DNA of 64,000 nt from Brevundimonas sp. EYE_349 (GCF_023147505.1 NZ_JAHXPB010000006.1:124001-188000); one strand, 5' to 3'. Positions 18,693 to 28,056 are shown, counted from the first letter of the stretch. The notes: generated from the letters alone by a model not told the origin. Numbers and translations: made by a program.

Positions 18693-19718
18693 ATGAACTT
18701 GACCAATGTCGCCATTCGCCAGCTTCAGGATGCGCCCTTTCCCGACTTCATCACCCGTCCGGCGATCGACAGCCTGGTGACGGAGGCCAGGAAGCGGCTG
18801 GATCGCGACAGTCCGCATGACGAGGCGGCGTTCGCCCGAGACATGGCTCAGCGCGCCATCGCCGAGCATACGGAAGCGGCGAACCAGCAGCATTACGAAC
18901 TGCCGCCCGAGTTCTTTCAGCTGTGCCTGGGGGAACGGCTGAAATATTCCTGCTGCCTGTATCCGACCGGCGCGGAAACCCTGGATCAGGCTGAGGCGGC
19001 GGCGCTGGCCGAGACCTGCGCCCATGCCGATCTGATGGACGGTCAGACGATCCTGGAGATGGGCTGCGGCTGGGGATCGCTGTCGCTGTGGATGGCCGAG
19101 ACCTATCCCAACGCCAGGATCACGGCGGTGTCGAACAGCCACGGCCAGCGCGGCCATATCGAGGCCCAGGCGGCGGAACGGGGCCTGACCAATCTGACGG
19201 TCATCACCCGCGACATGAACGCCTTCGAGACCGACCAGCGGTTCGACCGCATCGTCTCGGTGGAGATGTTCGAACATATGGCCAATTGGCGCGCCCTGCT
19301 GACCAAGGCGCGCGGCTGGCTGAAGGCGGACGGGCGGATGTTCATTCACGTCTTCACCCACCGCGAAGCCCCCTATCGGTTCGACCATACCGACAGCGAC
19401 GACTTTATCGCCCAGCACTTCTTCACCGGCGGCGTCATGCCCAGCCACGGCCTGATCCGGCAATTCCCCGACCTGTTCGCGGTGGAGCAGGAATGGACAT
19501 GGAACGGCGGCCATTACGCCCGGACGGCCAACGACTGGCTGGCCAACATGGATCGGAACGCCAAGCGGGTCGCGGTGTTGATGCGCCAGACCTATGGCGA
19601 CGACGCCAGGCTGTGGACCCGTCGCTGGCGGCGGTTCTACCTGGCGACGGCCGGCCTGTTCGGCAACGACGAAGGGCGGACGTGGGCGGTCAGCCATTAC
19701 CGACTGAAACCTGTTTGA
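18693..19718 (+). CDS. Cyclopropane-fatty-acyl-phospholipid synthase-like methyltransferase
   Basis: The 341-residue protein from ATG 18693 has a CFA-synthase entry motif (NQQHYELPPEFFQLCLG, residues 65-81, and KYSCCLYP), SAM motif I ILEMGCGWGSLSLWMAE (about 120-136), a SVEMFEHM motif and HVFTHREAPYRFD. These fit the CFA synthase/coclaurine N-methyltransferase-like branch, shorter than E. coli Cfa (382). It likely methylates an unsaturated acyl chain or an amine in the membrane; the substrate is not settled. The DUF2177 gene starts 10 nt after its stop, a pairing seen repeatedly in alphaproteobacteria, so both may act in lipid modification. Confidence 0.82.
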   Translation: MNLTNVAIRQLQDAPFPDFITRPAIDSLVTEARKRLDRDSPHDEAAFARDMAQRAIAEHTEAANQQHYELPPEFFQLCLGERLKYSCCLYPTGAETLDQAEAAALAETCAHADLMDGQTILEMGCGWGSLSLWMAETYPNARITAVSNSHGQRGHIEAQAAERGLTNLTVITRDMNAFETDQRFDRIVSVEMFEHMANWRALLTKARGWLKADGRMFIHVFTHREAPYRFDHTDSDDFIAQHFFTGGVMPSHGLIRQFPDLFAVEQEWTWNGGHYARTANDWLANMDRNAKRVAVLMRQTYGDDARLWTRRWRRFYLATAGLFGNDEGRTWAVSHYRLKPV

Positions 19719-19728
19719 GGACACGAGC

Positions 19729-20142
19729 ATGATCAAATATGTCGCGGCCTATCTGGGGGCCGGCCTGACCTTCGCCGCCATCGACTTCGTCTGGCTGACC
19801 ACCATGACCGACCGGCTGTATCGGCCCGTGCTGGGGCCGATCATGGCCGACAGGCCAGACATGAAGGCGGCGGTGCTGTTCTATCTGATCTCCATCGCCG
19901 GGACGGTCTATCTGGCCGTCGCGCCCGCGCTGAAGGACGGCAACTGGACGCGGGCGGCGTTGAACGGGGCGGTGCTGGGGTTCGTGGCCTATGCGACCTA
20001 TGATCTCACGAACCAGGCGACGCTGGCGGCGTGGCAGACGAGGCTGACGGTGATCGACCTGATGTGGGGCACGGTGCTGACCGCGACATCCGCGACCGGC
20101 GGCTATTTCGCCGCGCGCTGGGCCGAGGGCCGGTTCGGCTGA
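19729..20142 (+). CDS. DUF2177-family membrane protein
   Basis: The 137-residue protein has four hydrophobic helices. It begins IKYVAAYLGAGLTFAAIDFVWLT, with the conserved DxxWL, and contains FVAYATYDLTNQATLAAW, which carries the YDLTNxATL signature of DUF2177. It is an inner-membrane protein of unknown activity. It lies 10 nt after the cfa-like gene on the same strand, so one operon is likely; DUF2177 genes commonly accompany CFA-synthase, DUF1365 and amine-oxidase genes in lipid-modification clusters. Confidence 0.88.
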   Translation: MIKYVAAYLGAGLTFAAIDFVWLTTMTDRLYRPVLGPIMADRPDMKAAVLFYLISIAGTVYLAVAPALKDGNWTRAALNGAVLGFVAYATYDLTNQATLAAWQTRLTVIDLMWGTVLTATSATGGYFAARWAEGRFG

Positions 20143-20222
20143 ACCCAAGGCCGGGGTCGCACTTGCGGGGCTACGCGGTGCGTGTGTAACGTCGCGCCGG
20201 GGTTGAGTGTCGGGGGCGACAG

Positions 20223-21494
20223 GTGGGGCGAAACCGACGGCGAGGGCTGTCTGCGCGGAGCGTGGCCGACGCCGGTTGGCTGTATGTCGCCCACATCGCG
20301 CGGTACGCCGCGCCGCTGCTGATCTATCCGGTCCTGACGCGAAGGCTGGGGGTCGAGGGGTTCGGCGTCTATGCGGCAGGTCTGTCGCTGGCGCTGATCG
20401 TATCGGTGATCGTCGATTACGGTCTGTCGGTGTCCGGCCCGCGCGACATCGCGGCGGGCTGTGCGGACCGGGGCCGGATCATCGGTGAGGCGGTGGTTTT
20501 GCGGGCGGTGCTGATCCTGCCCGCGATCGGTGCGGGTCTGTGTCTGGCGAGCCTGACCCCGGCGCTGAGCGGGGCGGCGGGGGCGACGGCCATCGCCATC
20601 CTGCTGGGCGTCGGGCAGGGTGCCGGCCTGCTGTGGTATTTTCAGGGAGTCCGGGATCCGGCGCCGATGGCGATGCTGGAGGTCGGCTTCATGCTGGCGG
20701 CCGCCCTGTCGATCCTGGCGTCGCCGGGCCTGGGCGTGGCGGGGGCGCTGGCGATACAGGCGGCTGGCGTCTGGAGCGGGGCGGCGGTCGGCGCCGCGCG
20801 GGTCTGGCGACGCGAGCGTATCGCGTGGCCGTCACGGGCGTCCGTGGGCCGGGCGTTGCAAGACGGCGGACCGCTGTTCCTCAGTCGCGCGGTGATCGCG
20901 GCCTACACGGGAGCGGGGGTGTTCGCGGTCGCCGCCCTGGCCGGCCCGGCGCAGGCGGCGCTGTATGGGGTCGCGGATCGGCTGGTTTCGGCCGCCGGGT
21001 CGCTGATGCGGCCGCTGGCGGGGCTGATCGCGCCTCGGATCGCCGGCCTGCTGACCCATGATCCGGGCGCGGCCTTTCGCACCGCCCGCTGGACGCTGGC
21101 CAGCGCCTTTGCGGCGTCGACAGCTGTCTGCATCGGCCTGATCGCGGGGGCCCCGATCCTGGTGCGCGGCCTGTTCGGCGCGGCCTTCGTGGAGGCGGAG
21201 GCGAGCCTGCGGCTGCTGGCCGCGACCCTGCCGCTGGTGGCGGTCAGCCAGGTGATGGGCCTGCATCTGATGACCTCGCTCAGGATGGACGGCCGGTTCG
21301 CGGCGATGACGGCGGCGGGTTGCGCGGCGACCCTGGCGGCGGCGTGGTCTCTGGCTCCGGCGTTCGGCGCGACCGGCATGGCCTGGGCCAGGATCATGGG
21401 CGAGGCGGTGGTCGTCCTGATCTGCGTCGGGTGCCTGAAAGGCCATTGGGCCGCGCTGTTTCCCGCACGGAGCCGTCATGTCGCGTCGGTATGA
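20223..21494 (+). CDS. Polysaccharide flippase (Wzx/MATE-like)
   Basis: The 423-residue protein has about 12 hydrophobic helices and the family start WLYVAHIARYAAPLLIYPVLTRRLGVEGFGVYAAG, in which PxLTRxLGxExFGxYA is the signature of the Wzx/RfbX family that flips undecaprenyl-linked glycan units. A GTG at 20223 is used; no better ATG lies before helix 1. Its stop is 17 nt inside the next gene (glf), so translation is coupled. It is the first gene of the galactofuranose-type polysaccharide cluster. Confidence 0.88.
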   Translation: MGRNRRRGLSARSVADAGWLYVAHIARYAAPLLIYPVLTRRLGVEGFGVYAAGLSLALIVSVIVDYGLSVSGPRDIAAGCADRGRIIGEAVVLRAVLILPAIGAGLCLASLTPALSGAAGATAIAILLGVGQGAGLLWYFQGVRDPAPMAMLEVGFMLAAALSILASPGLGVAGALAIQAAGVWSGAAVGAARVWRRERIAWPSRASVGRALQDGGPLFLSRAVIAAYTGAGVFAVAALAGPAQAALYGVADRLVSAAGSLMRPLAGLIAPRIAGLLTHDPGAAFRTARWTLASAFAASTAVCIGLIAGAPILVRGLFGAAFVEAEASLRLLAATLPLVAVSQVMGLHLMTSLRMDGRFAAMTAAGCAATLAAAWSLAPAFGATGMAWARIMGEAVVVLICVGCLKGHWAALFPARSRHVASV

Positions 21495-22626
21495 CTGGCT
21501 GGTCGTGGGGGCGGGCTTCACCGGGGCCGTCGTGGCCGAGCGACTGGCGCGCGGCCTGGATCAGCGTGTGCTGCTGATCGACCGGCGCGATCATGTCGGG
21601 GGCAACGCCCATGATCGCCGCGACGAAGGCGGGCGGCTGATCCACCCCTATGGCCCGCACGTCTTTCACACCAACAGCGCGCGGATTTTCAACTATCTGA
21701 GCCGCTTCACGGCCTGGCGACCCTATGAGCATCGGGTGCGGGGATGGATCGACGGGCGGCTGGTTCCGCTGCCTTTCAATCTGACCTCCCTGCGGCTGCT
21801 GTTCCCGGAGGCGACGGCGGCGCGATTGTCCGAGCGGCTGGTGCAGGCGTTCGGCCGCGACGCCCGGCCGACCATCCACGACCTGAGGGCGGCGGCCGAT
21901 GATCCCGATCTGCGGCGCATCGCCGACTATGTGTTCGACAGGGTCTTCGCCCCGTATTCGGCCAGGCAGTGGGGCGTGCCGGTCGGGGCGCTGGACGCCT
22001 CGATCCTGGCCCGGGTGCCGGTGGTGGTGGGAGAGGACGACCGCTATTTCACCGACCGATATCAAGTAATGCCGCGCGACGGCTATTCGGCCCTGTTCGA
22101 ACGGCTGCTGGATCACCCGAACATTCATGTGTCGCTGAACACGGCGATGGCGGGGGTCGAGCCGGCGACGTGGGACCGGATGGTCTATTGCGGGCCGCTG
22201 GACGACTATTTCGGGCGGTCGGCGGGCGCCTTGCCCTATCGCAGCGTTCGGTTCGCGCATAGGGCGGTGGATGTTCGCGAGGGCCTGCCGGTCGGGACGG
22301 TCAACCATCCGCAGGCGCCCGACTTCACCCGCGTCACCGATTTCCGCCATCTGACGGACGAGGCGGGCCCGACGACCGCCCTTGTCACCGAATATCCGAC
22401 GGCCCATGCGCCCGGCGTGACCGAACCCCATTATCCGGTCCTGTGCGAGGCGTCGGGGCGGCTGGCGGACGACTATCGGGCGATGGCGCGGACGCTGGCG
22501 GGCAAGGTGTGGTTCGCGGGACGGCTGGCCGACTTCCGCTACTACAACATGGACCAGGCGGTGGGGCGGGCCCTGAGCCTGGTCGACAAGACGCTGGCGC
22601 CGGCCGTGGCGGGGATGGCGGCATGA
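21478..22626 (+). CDS. glf: UDP-galactopyranose mutase
   Basis: The 382-residue flavoenzyme interconverts UDP-galactopyranose and UDP-galactofuranose, using reduced FAD. Seen are the FAD motif WLVVGAGFTGAVVAERLA (residues 5-22), RRDHVGGNAHD, the family-specific GPHVFHTNSARIFNYLSRF, and the C-terminal GRLADFRYYNMDQAVGRAL. Length is normal. The start overlaps the flippase end and the stop overlaps the next gene (ATGA). Its presence shows that the polysaccharide made here contains galactofuranose. Confidence 0.96.
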   Translation: MSRRYDWLVVGAGFTGAVVAERLARGLDQRVLLIDRRDHVGGNAHDRRDEGGRLIHPYGPHVFHTNSARIFNYLSRFTAWRPYEHRVRGWIDGRLVPLPFNLTSLRLLFPEATAARLSERLVQAFGRDARPTIHDLRAAADDPDLRRIADYVFDRVFAPYSARQWGVPVGALDASILARVPVVVGEDDRYFTDRYQVMPRDGYSALFERLLDHPNIHVSLNTAMAGVEPATWDRMVYCGPLDDYFGRSAGALPYRSVRFAHRAVDVREGLPVGTVNHPQAPDFTRVTDFRHLTDEAGPTTALVTEYPTAHAPGVTEPHYPVLCEASGRLADDYRAMARTLAGKVWFAGRLADFRYYNMDQAVGRALSLVDKTLAPAVAGMAA

Positions 22627-23540
22627 GGTCGCCGGCTGTCTTCGCCGTGGTGGTGACATGGAACCGTCGCGCCCTGTTGGAACAGTGTCTGGCGCATCTG
22701 GCGGCCCAGACGCGGCCGTGCGACGGCCTGATCGTGGTGGACAACGCCAGCGACGACGGCACCGCCGAGATGCTGGCCGACGCCTGGGCAGGACGGGCGA
22801 CGGTGGTGCGGATGGCGACCAACACCGGCGGGGCGGGCGGATTCAACGCCGGGGTGCGCGCCGCCATGCAGGGGGGCGCCGAGCGGCTGTGGCTGATGGA
22901 CGACGACGTGATGGCCGCGCCCGACGCACTGGAGGCCCTGCTGGCGGCGGAAGCGTCGCTGGCCGGCGACGGCGCGTCGCCGGCCTTCCTGTGTTCCAGC
23001 GTCCGCTCGCCTGAGGGGCATCTGACCAACACGCCCGAGATCGACCGGCGGGAGAACGCCCTGGGCTATCCGGACTGGGGCGAGCGTCTGGATCGGGGGT
23101 TGATGCCAGTGCGGCAGGCGACCTTCGTGTCCCTGATGGTGGGGCGGGCGGCGGTCCTGCGGAACGGCCTGCCGCTGGCGCCGATGTTCATCTGGGGCGA
23201 CGATACGGAATATACGCTGCGGCTGTCGCGCGACGGGCCAGGCCATCTGGTGGCCGCCAGCCGGGTGGTCCACGTCCGCGCCGCACCGGGGCGATTGAGC
23301 ATCGAGACCGAGCCTGACGCCGAGCGCGAGCGGCTGCACCGCTATCTGACCCGCAACGTCATCCTGGCCAAACGAAGGCACGAAGGAGCGGGATCGGCGC
23401 TGCGCTATGCGGCGTCGCGGCTGAGGATGGCGGGCGGCCTGGCGGTGAGGGGGCGATGGCGGAAGGCTGGAGTTCTGGTCGCCGGAGTCCTGGACGGCGC
23501 GCGCTTCGATCCCGAGGTCGAGTTTTGCACGGGGTTGTAG
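22623..23540 (+). CDS. GT2-family glycosyltransferase, probable galactofuranosyltransferase
   Basis: The protein has 305 residues from the ATG at 22623, which overlaps the glf stop (ATGA). GT-A fold features: VVTWNRRALLEQCLAHLAAQT, VVDNASDDGTAEML, the metal-binding WLMDDDVMAAPDAL and FIWGDDTEYTLRL. The NTGGAGGFNAGVR segment is typical of rhamnosyl- and galactofuranosyltransferases of the GlfT/RfbF group. Adjacency to glf makes UDP-galactofuranose the likely donor. It is cytoplasmic and membrane-associated. Acceptor and linkage unknown. Confidence 0.88.
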   Translation: MRSPAVFAVVVTWNRRALLEQCLAHLAAQTRPCDGLIVVDNASDDGTAEMLADAWAGRATVVRMATNTGGAGGFNAGVRAAMQGGAERLWLMDDDVMAAPDALEALLAAEASLAGDGASPAFLCSSVRSPEGHLTNTPEIDRRENALGYPDWGERLDRGLMPVRQATFVSLMVGRAAVLRNGLPLAPMFIWGDDTEYTLRLSRDGPGHLVAASRVVHVRAAPGRLSIETEPDAERERLHRYLTRNVILAKRRHEGAGSALRYAASRLRMAGGLAVRGRWRKAGVLVAGVLDGARFDPEVEFCTGL

Positions 23541-24760
23541 CGGCCGGGCGGGCGCGCGGTCTGCGGTGGTCGCAGGTCAGGGCGGCCTATGGGCGGACGT
23601 GTCTGGTCCTGCTGGGCCTGGGAACGACGGCGCCCTTGTTTCTGACGCCAGGACCACTCAGCGGCCCGCGCCTGGGCGATCTGGCGCTCTTGACGGCGTT
23701 GCCGATGGCCGTGGTGGAGTTCAGGCGGATGACGCGGCCGCTGCGCGCGATAGGGTGGATCGCCGCCTTCGTTCTGACGGTCACGCTGCTGGTTCAACAG
23801 TCGGCGATCGGGGCGGGGTTCGATGCGGGGGACGCCGCCTTCTGGTTTCGCTGGATCGCCGCCAGTCTGGTCGCGCCGCCGGTGGCAGGGCTGCTGGTGC
23901 GGGATGCGACGTGCAGGCCGTTGTTCTTCGCGGCGGTCCTGGCGGGCGCGGCGGTTCATGTGGCGACGTCGGGGCTGTCGCTGCTGATCGGGCGCGAGGC
24001 GTTGCAGGCTGTCGGGCTGGCCTCGCCGCGCGCCATGGTCACGACCGTCGCGGCCCAGGTGCGGATCACCACCCTGGCCGAACATCCGAACGCCGCCATG
24101 GCCATGATCGGTCTGGCGGTTCCGGCGGGGATCGCCCTGGCGCGGGGGCGGTGGACGCGGGGCGTTGCGACTTGGGTGGGGGTCGGTCTGGCCTTGGCGG
24201 GGTTCGTGGGCACGCTGTCGCGGGCCGGTCTGGCGGCGGCGGGCGTCGCCTGGCTGGCCCGGATCGCGGTGGGCTGGCGATGGCGCGAGCGGTTCAACGT
24301 CCTGGGCGCGGTGCTGGCGCTGTGCGTCGTCGCCGCGGGCGTGCTGACGCTGCAAGGCGGCGCCGATCTGGACGACATGCGCTTCGCCGAGCGGTTCGAC
24401 CGGTCGGCGCTGGCGGACAATCTGGCGGGCCGGGTCGAGACCTGGCGGCGCACGCTGGATCAGGTGGCGGTAGGACCCTGGGGTGCGGGCTGGACGACGG
24501 CCCGGGAAATGGGCGCCGATCGCGCGCTGTCGGTCAGTCATAACGGTTATCTGTTCATGGCGCGGACCGTAGGGATGGCGGCGGCGGTCGTGCTTTTCGC
24601 GCTGCATCTGGTTTCGGCGGCGCGGATGGACGTCTTCACCCCGCTGTCCGCCTATCTGCTGACGGCGATGTTCGCCGAGGACCTGACGCAGGGGGCGGGG
24701 TTCGTCTTTCTGTGTTGCCTGGTCGCGGCCCTGGCCTGGCGAGGGGCGACGCCGCCATGA
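23525..24760 (+). CDS. O-antigen polymerase/ligase-like membrane protein
   Basis: About 411 residues from TTG 23525, which is preceded by GAGG and overlaps the end of the previous gene; no ATG exists before the first helix. Around ten hydrophobic helices are present. The periplasmic loop contains LAGRVETWRRTLDQVAVGPWGAGW and ALSVSHNGYLFMARTVGM, where R-x-x-x-W and H-N-x-Y/F match the Wzy_C ligase/polymerase motif. It may polymerise repeat units (Wzy) or ligate them to lipid A-core (WaaL). Which one is not clear. It overlaps the next gene (ATGA). Confidence 0.8.
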   Translation: MHGVVAAGRARGLRWSQVRAAYGRTCLVLLGLGTTAPLFLTPGPLSGPRLGDLALLTALPMAVVEFRRMTRPLRAIGWIAAFVLTVTLLVQQSAIGAGFDAGDAAFWFRWIAASLVAPPVAGLLVRDATCRPLFFAAVLAGAAVHVATSGLSLLIGREALQAVGLASPRAMVTTVAAQVRITTLAEHPNAAMAMIGLAVPAGIALARGRWTRGVATWVGVGLALAGFVGTLSRAGLAAAGVAWLARIAVGWRWRERFNVLGAVLALCVVAAGVLTLQGGADLDDMRFAERFDRSALADNLAGRVETWRRTLDQVAVGPWGAGWTTAREMGADRALSVSHNGYLFMARTVGMAAAVVLFALHLVSAARMDVFTPLSAYLLTAMFAEDLTQGAGFVFLCCLVAALAWRGATPP

Positions 24761-25965
24761 GGGTGTTGATCGTCAACACCCTGTATCCGCCAGAGGACGT
24801 CGGCGGGGCCGAACGCAGCGTGGCGCAACTGGCCCAGGGTCTGGCGGCCGCGGGCGTCGAGACGTCGGTGCTGACGCTGTCGCCCAGCGATGTCGCGAAG
24901 CAGACCATCGGGGGCGTCGCCGTTCATCGGCGGCGGCTGAAGAACCTGTATTGGCCCTATGACGGCGAGCCCCGCGCGGCGGCGAAACGGGCGCTGTGGC
25001 ATGGGCTGGAGGCGGCCAATCCGCTGATGGACGACGGGGTGGACCAGGTGGTGGCGCAGGTTCGGCCCGATCTGATCCATCTGCATCTGACGACCGGGTT
25101 TTCGCAGTCCGTTCACCGGGCGGCGGCGCGGCGGGGCCTGCCGCTGGTCCAGACGCTGCGGGACTGGTCGATGATGTGCGCGCGGGCGTCGCTGTTTCGA
25201 CGGGGGCGGCGCTGCACGCGGCGGTGCGCGTCGTGCGTCGTCCTGACGGCCGGCAAGCGGGCGCGGTCGCAAGGGGTCGATCATGTGATCGGGCTGAGCG
25301 GCCCGGTTCTGGAGGCGCATCGGAGCGCCGGCTATTTTCGGCCTAGCGCCGGCTCGGTCATCGGCAATGCGGCGGCCCTGACGACGCCCAGCCGGCGGCC
25401 GGCCTGGTCGCAGGAGCCGAGATTGACCTTTGGCTTTCTGGGGCGGGTCGAGCCGGAAAAGGGGATCGAAACCCTGCTGCGCGCGACGACGCAGTTGAAG
25501 GGAGACTGGCGGCTGAGGATCGCGGGGCGCGGCGATCCGGCCTATGTGGCGCGGCTTCGGACCGGGTTTCCCGATCCGCGCATCGTCTGGCTGGGGCAGG
25601 TCGAAGCCGTCGATTTCTGGCCGATGGCGGATGTGCTGGTCGCGCCCGCGCTGTGGGCCGAACCGTTCGGGAGGGCGGCGGCGGAGGCGGTGCAGCAGGG
25701 GCGGGGCGTGATCGCTTCGCGTATCGGCGGCCTGCCCGAGGCGACGGACGGCGCCGGCGCGCTGGCGCTGATCGAAGCCGGCGATGTCGCGGCCCTGGCG
25801 CGAGCGATGCAGGGGGCGATGTCTGAGCCCGAACGCTGGCGGTTCGCCGCGTCGCGACCGCCGCGCTGGACCCAGGCGGCGGTGGTTCAGGCCCATCTGG
25901 AGCTCTATGACCAGGTGCTGTCCAGAAGGGCGGCGAGGATGGCCGCCGAACGGGACCAGCTGTAG
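24757..25965 (+). CDS. GT4-family glycosyltransferase
   Basis: The 402-residue protein starts at ATG 24757 in an ATGA overlap. N-terminal VLIVNTLYPPEDVGGAERSVAQLAQGLA is the acceptor-domain start of GT4 enzymes; LTFGFLGRVEPEKGIETLLRA and a C-terminal donor-site region AEPFGRAAAEAVQQGRGVIAS (here E-P-F-G-R-A-A-A-E-A) follow. A Cys-rich patch RRCTRRCASC lies in the middle and is common in this subfamily. It is the last + strand gene of the cluster. Its final 61 bp overlap the end of the convergent glycosyltransferase. Confidence 0.88.
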   Translation: MRVLIVNTLYPPEDVGGAERSVAQLAQGLAAAGVETSVLTLSPSDVAKQTIGGVAVHRRRLKNLYWPYDGEPRAAAKRALWHGLEAANPLMDDGVDQVVAQVRPDLIHLHLTTGFSQSVHRAAARRGLPLVQTLRDWSMMCARASLFRRGRRCTRRCASCVVLTAGKRARSQGVDHVIGLSGPVLEAHRSAGYFRPSAGSVIGNAAALTTPSRRPAWSQEPRLTFGFLGRVEPEKGIETLLRATTQLKGDWRLRIAGRGDPAYVARLRTGFPDPRIVWLGQVEAVDFWPMADVLVAPALWAEPFGRAAAEAVQQGRGVIASRIGGLPEATDGAGALALIEAGDVAALARAMQGAMSEPERWRFAASRPPRWTQAAVVQAHLELYDQVLSRRAARMAAERDQL

Positions 25966-26966
25966 AGGTCGGCGCGGCGTAGGCCCGTTTCGATACGCGC
26001 GGGGTTCGGGCCTTTCAACAGCGTCCCCATCCGATCGGCCAGGGCGGCGTCGTCGGTCGGGTCGAAATAGAGAGCGGCGTCGGCGCAGACCTCTCTCGTC
26101 GCCGGGATGTCGGAGGCGATCACGGGGCAGCCCTGAACCATGGCCTCCAGCGGCGGGATGCCGAAACCTTCGTACAGGCTGGGGAAGATCAGCCCCGCCG
26201 CGCCGCGCAGCAGGGCGGCGACCTCCGGGTCCGTGCGGCGACCGGCCAGAATTACGCGCGGGTCGTCGGGCGTCGGGGCGGCGCTGACCACGCCGGTCAG
26301 GCGGGCCCCGACGAACACCAGCCGCAGGTCTGGATCGGGAAGACGGATCAGGGCGCGGGCCGCGACGGCGAGGTTCTTGTTGGGCGTCAGATTGCCGACG
26401 GCGACGAAGTAGCGGCGTTCGAGCAGGTCCAGCGCCCGCAGGATGTGCGTGTCGGGCGGGATGTTCCGCAGATGATCGGCGCTGTTCGGCGCCACGGCTA
26501 TGGCGTCGGGCGCCAGGTTCAGCACGGCCGCCAGTTCGCCCTGGGAGAACCGCGAGACCGTGGCCAGTCGCGCTCGTTTGGCCAGCCGTCGATCCAGAAT
26601 CCGATGCGCCAGGGCGTAGCGGGGTCTGAACAGGTCGGGGCGACGAAAGACTGCGGCGTCGTGGATCACCACCAGCTGGCGCGAATGTCCAACCGGCCCG
26701 GCGCCGCACAGGGACAGCAGGCGATGGCTGTGCGTCGCATCCGCCAGGCGGACCTGCTCCCACAGATGGCCGCCGGGGCCGGACAGGCGGAATGTCTGAA
26801 TCCGGTCCAGGGGCAGGGGATCGGCGCCGCTGGGGACCATCAGCCGATAGCGAAGGCCGGCGTGCGGCAGGCGGTCCAGGGCGCGGACGATCTCGCGAGC
26901 GTAGCGCTGCACGCCGCTGAGGGGCTGGGTCAGGAACCGCCCGTTTATCAGGATGGGTTCAGCCAC
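25905..26966 (-). CDS. GT4-family glycosyltransferase (mannosyltransferase-like)
   Basis: The 353-residue protein starts at GTG 26966, overlapping the upstream gene stop by 8 nt. Evidence: ILINGRFLTQPLSGVQRYAREIVRAL, typical of the WbdA/RfaG-like GT4 subgroup; YFVAVGNLTPNKNLAVAARAL; and the donor motif FPSLYEGFGIPPLEAMVQGCPVIAS, with E-G-F-G-x-P-x-x-E. The GT-B fold is complete. It is the second gene of a two-gene - strand transcript. Donor probably GDP-mannose or similar, by family. Confidence 0.9.
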   Translation of the reverse strand: MAEPILINGRFLTQPLSGVQRYAREIVRALDRLPHAGLRYRLMVPSGADPLPLDRIQTFRLSGPGGHLWEQVRLADATHSHRLLSLCGAGPVGHSRQLVVIHDAAVFRRPDLFRPRYALAHRILDRRLAKRARLATVSRFSQGELAAVLNLAPDAIAVAPNSADHLRNIPPDTHILRALDLLERRYFVAVGNLTPNKNLAVAARALIRLPDPDLRLVFVGARLTGVVSAAPTPDDPRVILAGRRTDPEVAALLRGAAGLIFPSLYEGFGIPPLEAMVQGCPVIASDIPATREVCADAALYFDPTDDAALADRMGTLLKGPNPARIETGLRRADLYSWSRSAAILAALLDSTWS

Positions 26967-28056
26967 CCAGTCGGCGCCGCTGGAAGGCTCGGCGATAGAT
27001 GTCCGCCGTCTGCGCCGCCATCTGCGCGGCCGAGGGCAGGGTCGCCGCCGCGCATAGCCTGGGCGGGCGAGCCAGGGCGGCCAGCATCGCCTGGGCCAGA
27101 TCTTCGGCGGGCGCATCCACGGGCAGGCGGTCGATCCGCGCGCCGGCCGCCATCAGCCGGCTGGTTCCGCCGACCTCGGTCGCGACGATGGGCAGGCCCA
27201 GGGCGGCGGCCTCGATCAGGGCGTAGGCGTCGGCCTCGTATCGGCTGGTCAGGGCGAACAGGTCGAATCCGGCCATCAGTCCGTTCGCGTCCGCCGCGCC
27301 CAGCAGGCGCACGGCCGCGCCGCCCGCGCTCGCCACGGCGGCCGCCAGATCGCCCTGCCCGATCATGACGCCCAGCAGGCGGGGATTGCACCGCTTGGCC
27401 AGCCGCACGGCCCTGGCGAAGCGCACTGGGTCCTTCTGGCGACACAGGCGGCCGACGAAGCCGACGATCTGGGCGTCATCCAGCGCGCCCATGGTTCCGC
27501 GGGCGGCGGCGCGGTCGGGCCGGGGAGGGGCGGCAAGACCATTTGGCACGACGTGCAGGCGGTCGTTCGGAAGGCCCCATTTGCGGGCCACGGCCGCTTC
27601 CTCGGTCGAGACGGCGACGACGGCGTCGGTCGATGCGTGGGCCAGGGCGCATTCCGCGGCGCCGGCCACGACCCTGGACAAGCCGGCGGCGCCCATCATC
27701 GGCAGGGCATGGGGGGTGTAGATCCTGGCGGCGCCGGGCGCCTGGGCCAAACGGACAACCGCCCCGGCCTTGGCGCTGTGGCCGTGCAGGATTTCGAACG
27801 GCCCCCGTCGGGCGATCAGTCGGTTCAGCGCCTTGAGGGCGGAAACGTCCCAAGGACCGACCGCGCGGCGCATGATCAGTCGATCGACGGCGGTGAAAGG
27901 CACGTCCGCGACCTCAGCCTCAAAACGCGGTTCCGCGCGCAGGGGCGAATAGGCCAGGGCGACCGAATGGCCGGCGTCGATCAGGGCGGCGCTCAGATCG
28001 ATGACATGGCGTCCCGAGCCGCCGCTGGACGGCTCGATGACCTGAAGAATACGCAC
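26959..28056 (-). CDS. GT4-family glycosyltransferase, divergent donor motif
   Basis: This 365-residue protein starts with ILQVIEPSSGGSGRHVIDLSAALIDAGH, which fits the WbpH/Cap GT4 group. LHGHSAKAGAVVRLA, VVPNGLAAP and IVGFVGRLCRQKDPVRFARAV follow in family order. In the donor site the usual EGxP...E is replaced by SRYEADAYALIEAAALGLPIVA, so the EGFP stretch reads EADA while the final Glu remains. It is the first gene of the - strand pair, with only 72 bp to the next gene upstream (the cyclophilin gene). Confidence 0.88.
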   Translation of the reverse strand: MRILQVIEPSSGGSGRHVIDLSAALIDAGHSVALAYSPLRAEPRFEAEVADVPFTAVDRLIMRRAVGPWDVSALKALNRLIARRGPFEILHGHSAKAGAVVRLAQAPGAARIYTPHALPMMGAAGLSRVVAGAAECALAHASTDAVVAVSTEEAAVARKWGLPNDRLHVVPNGLAAPPRPDRAAARGTMGALDDAQIVGFVGRLCRQKDPVRFARAVRLAKRCNPRLLGVMIGQGDLAAAVASAGGAAVRLLGAADANGLMAGFDLFALTSRYEADAYALIEAAALGLPIVATEVGGTSRLMAAGARIDRLPVDAPAEDLAQAMLAALARPPRLCAAATLPSAAQMAAQTADIYRRAFQRRRLGG

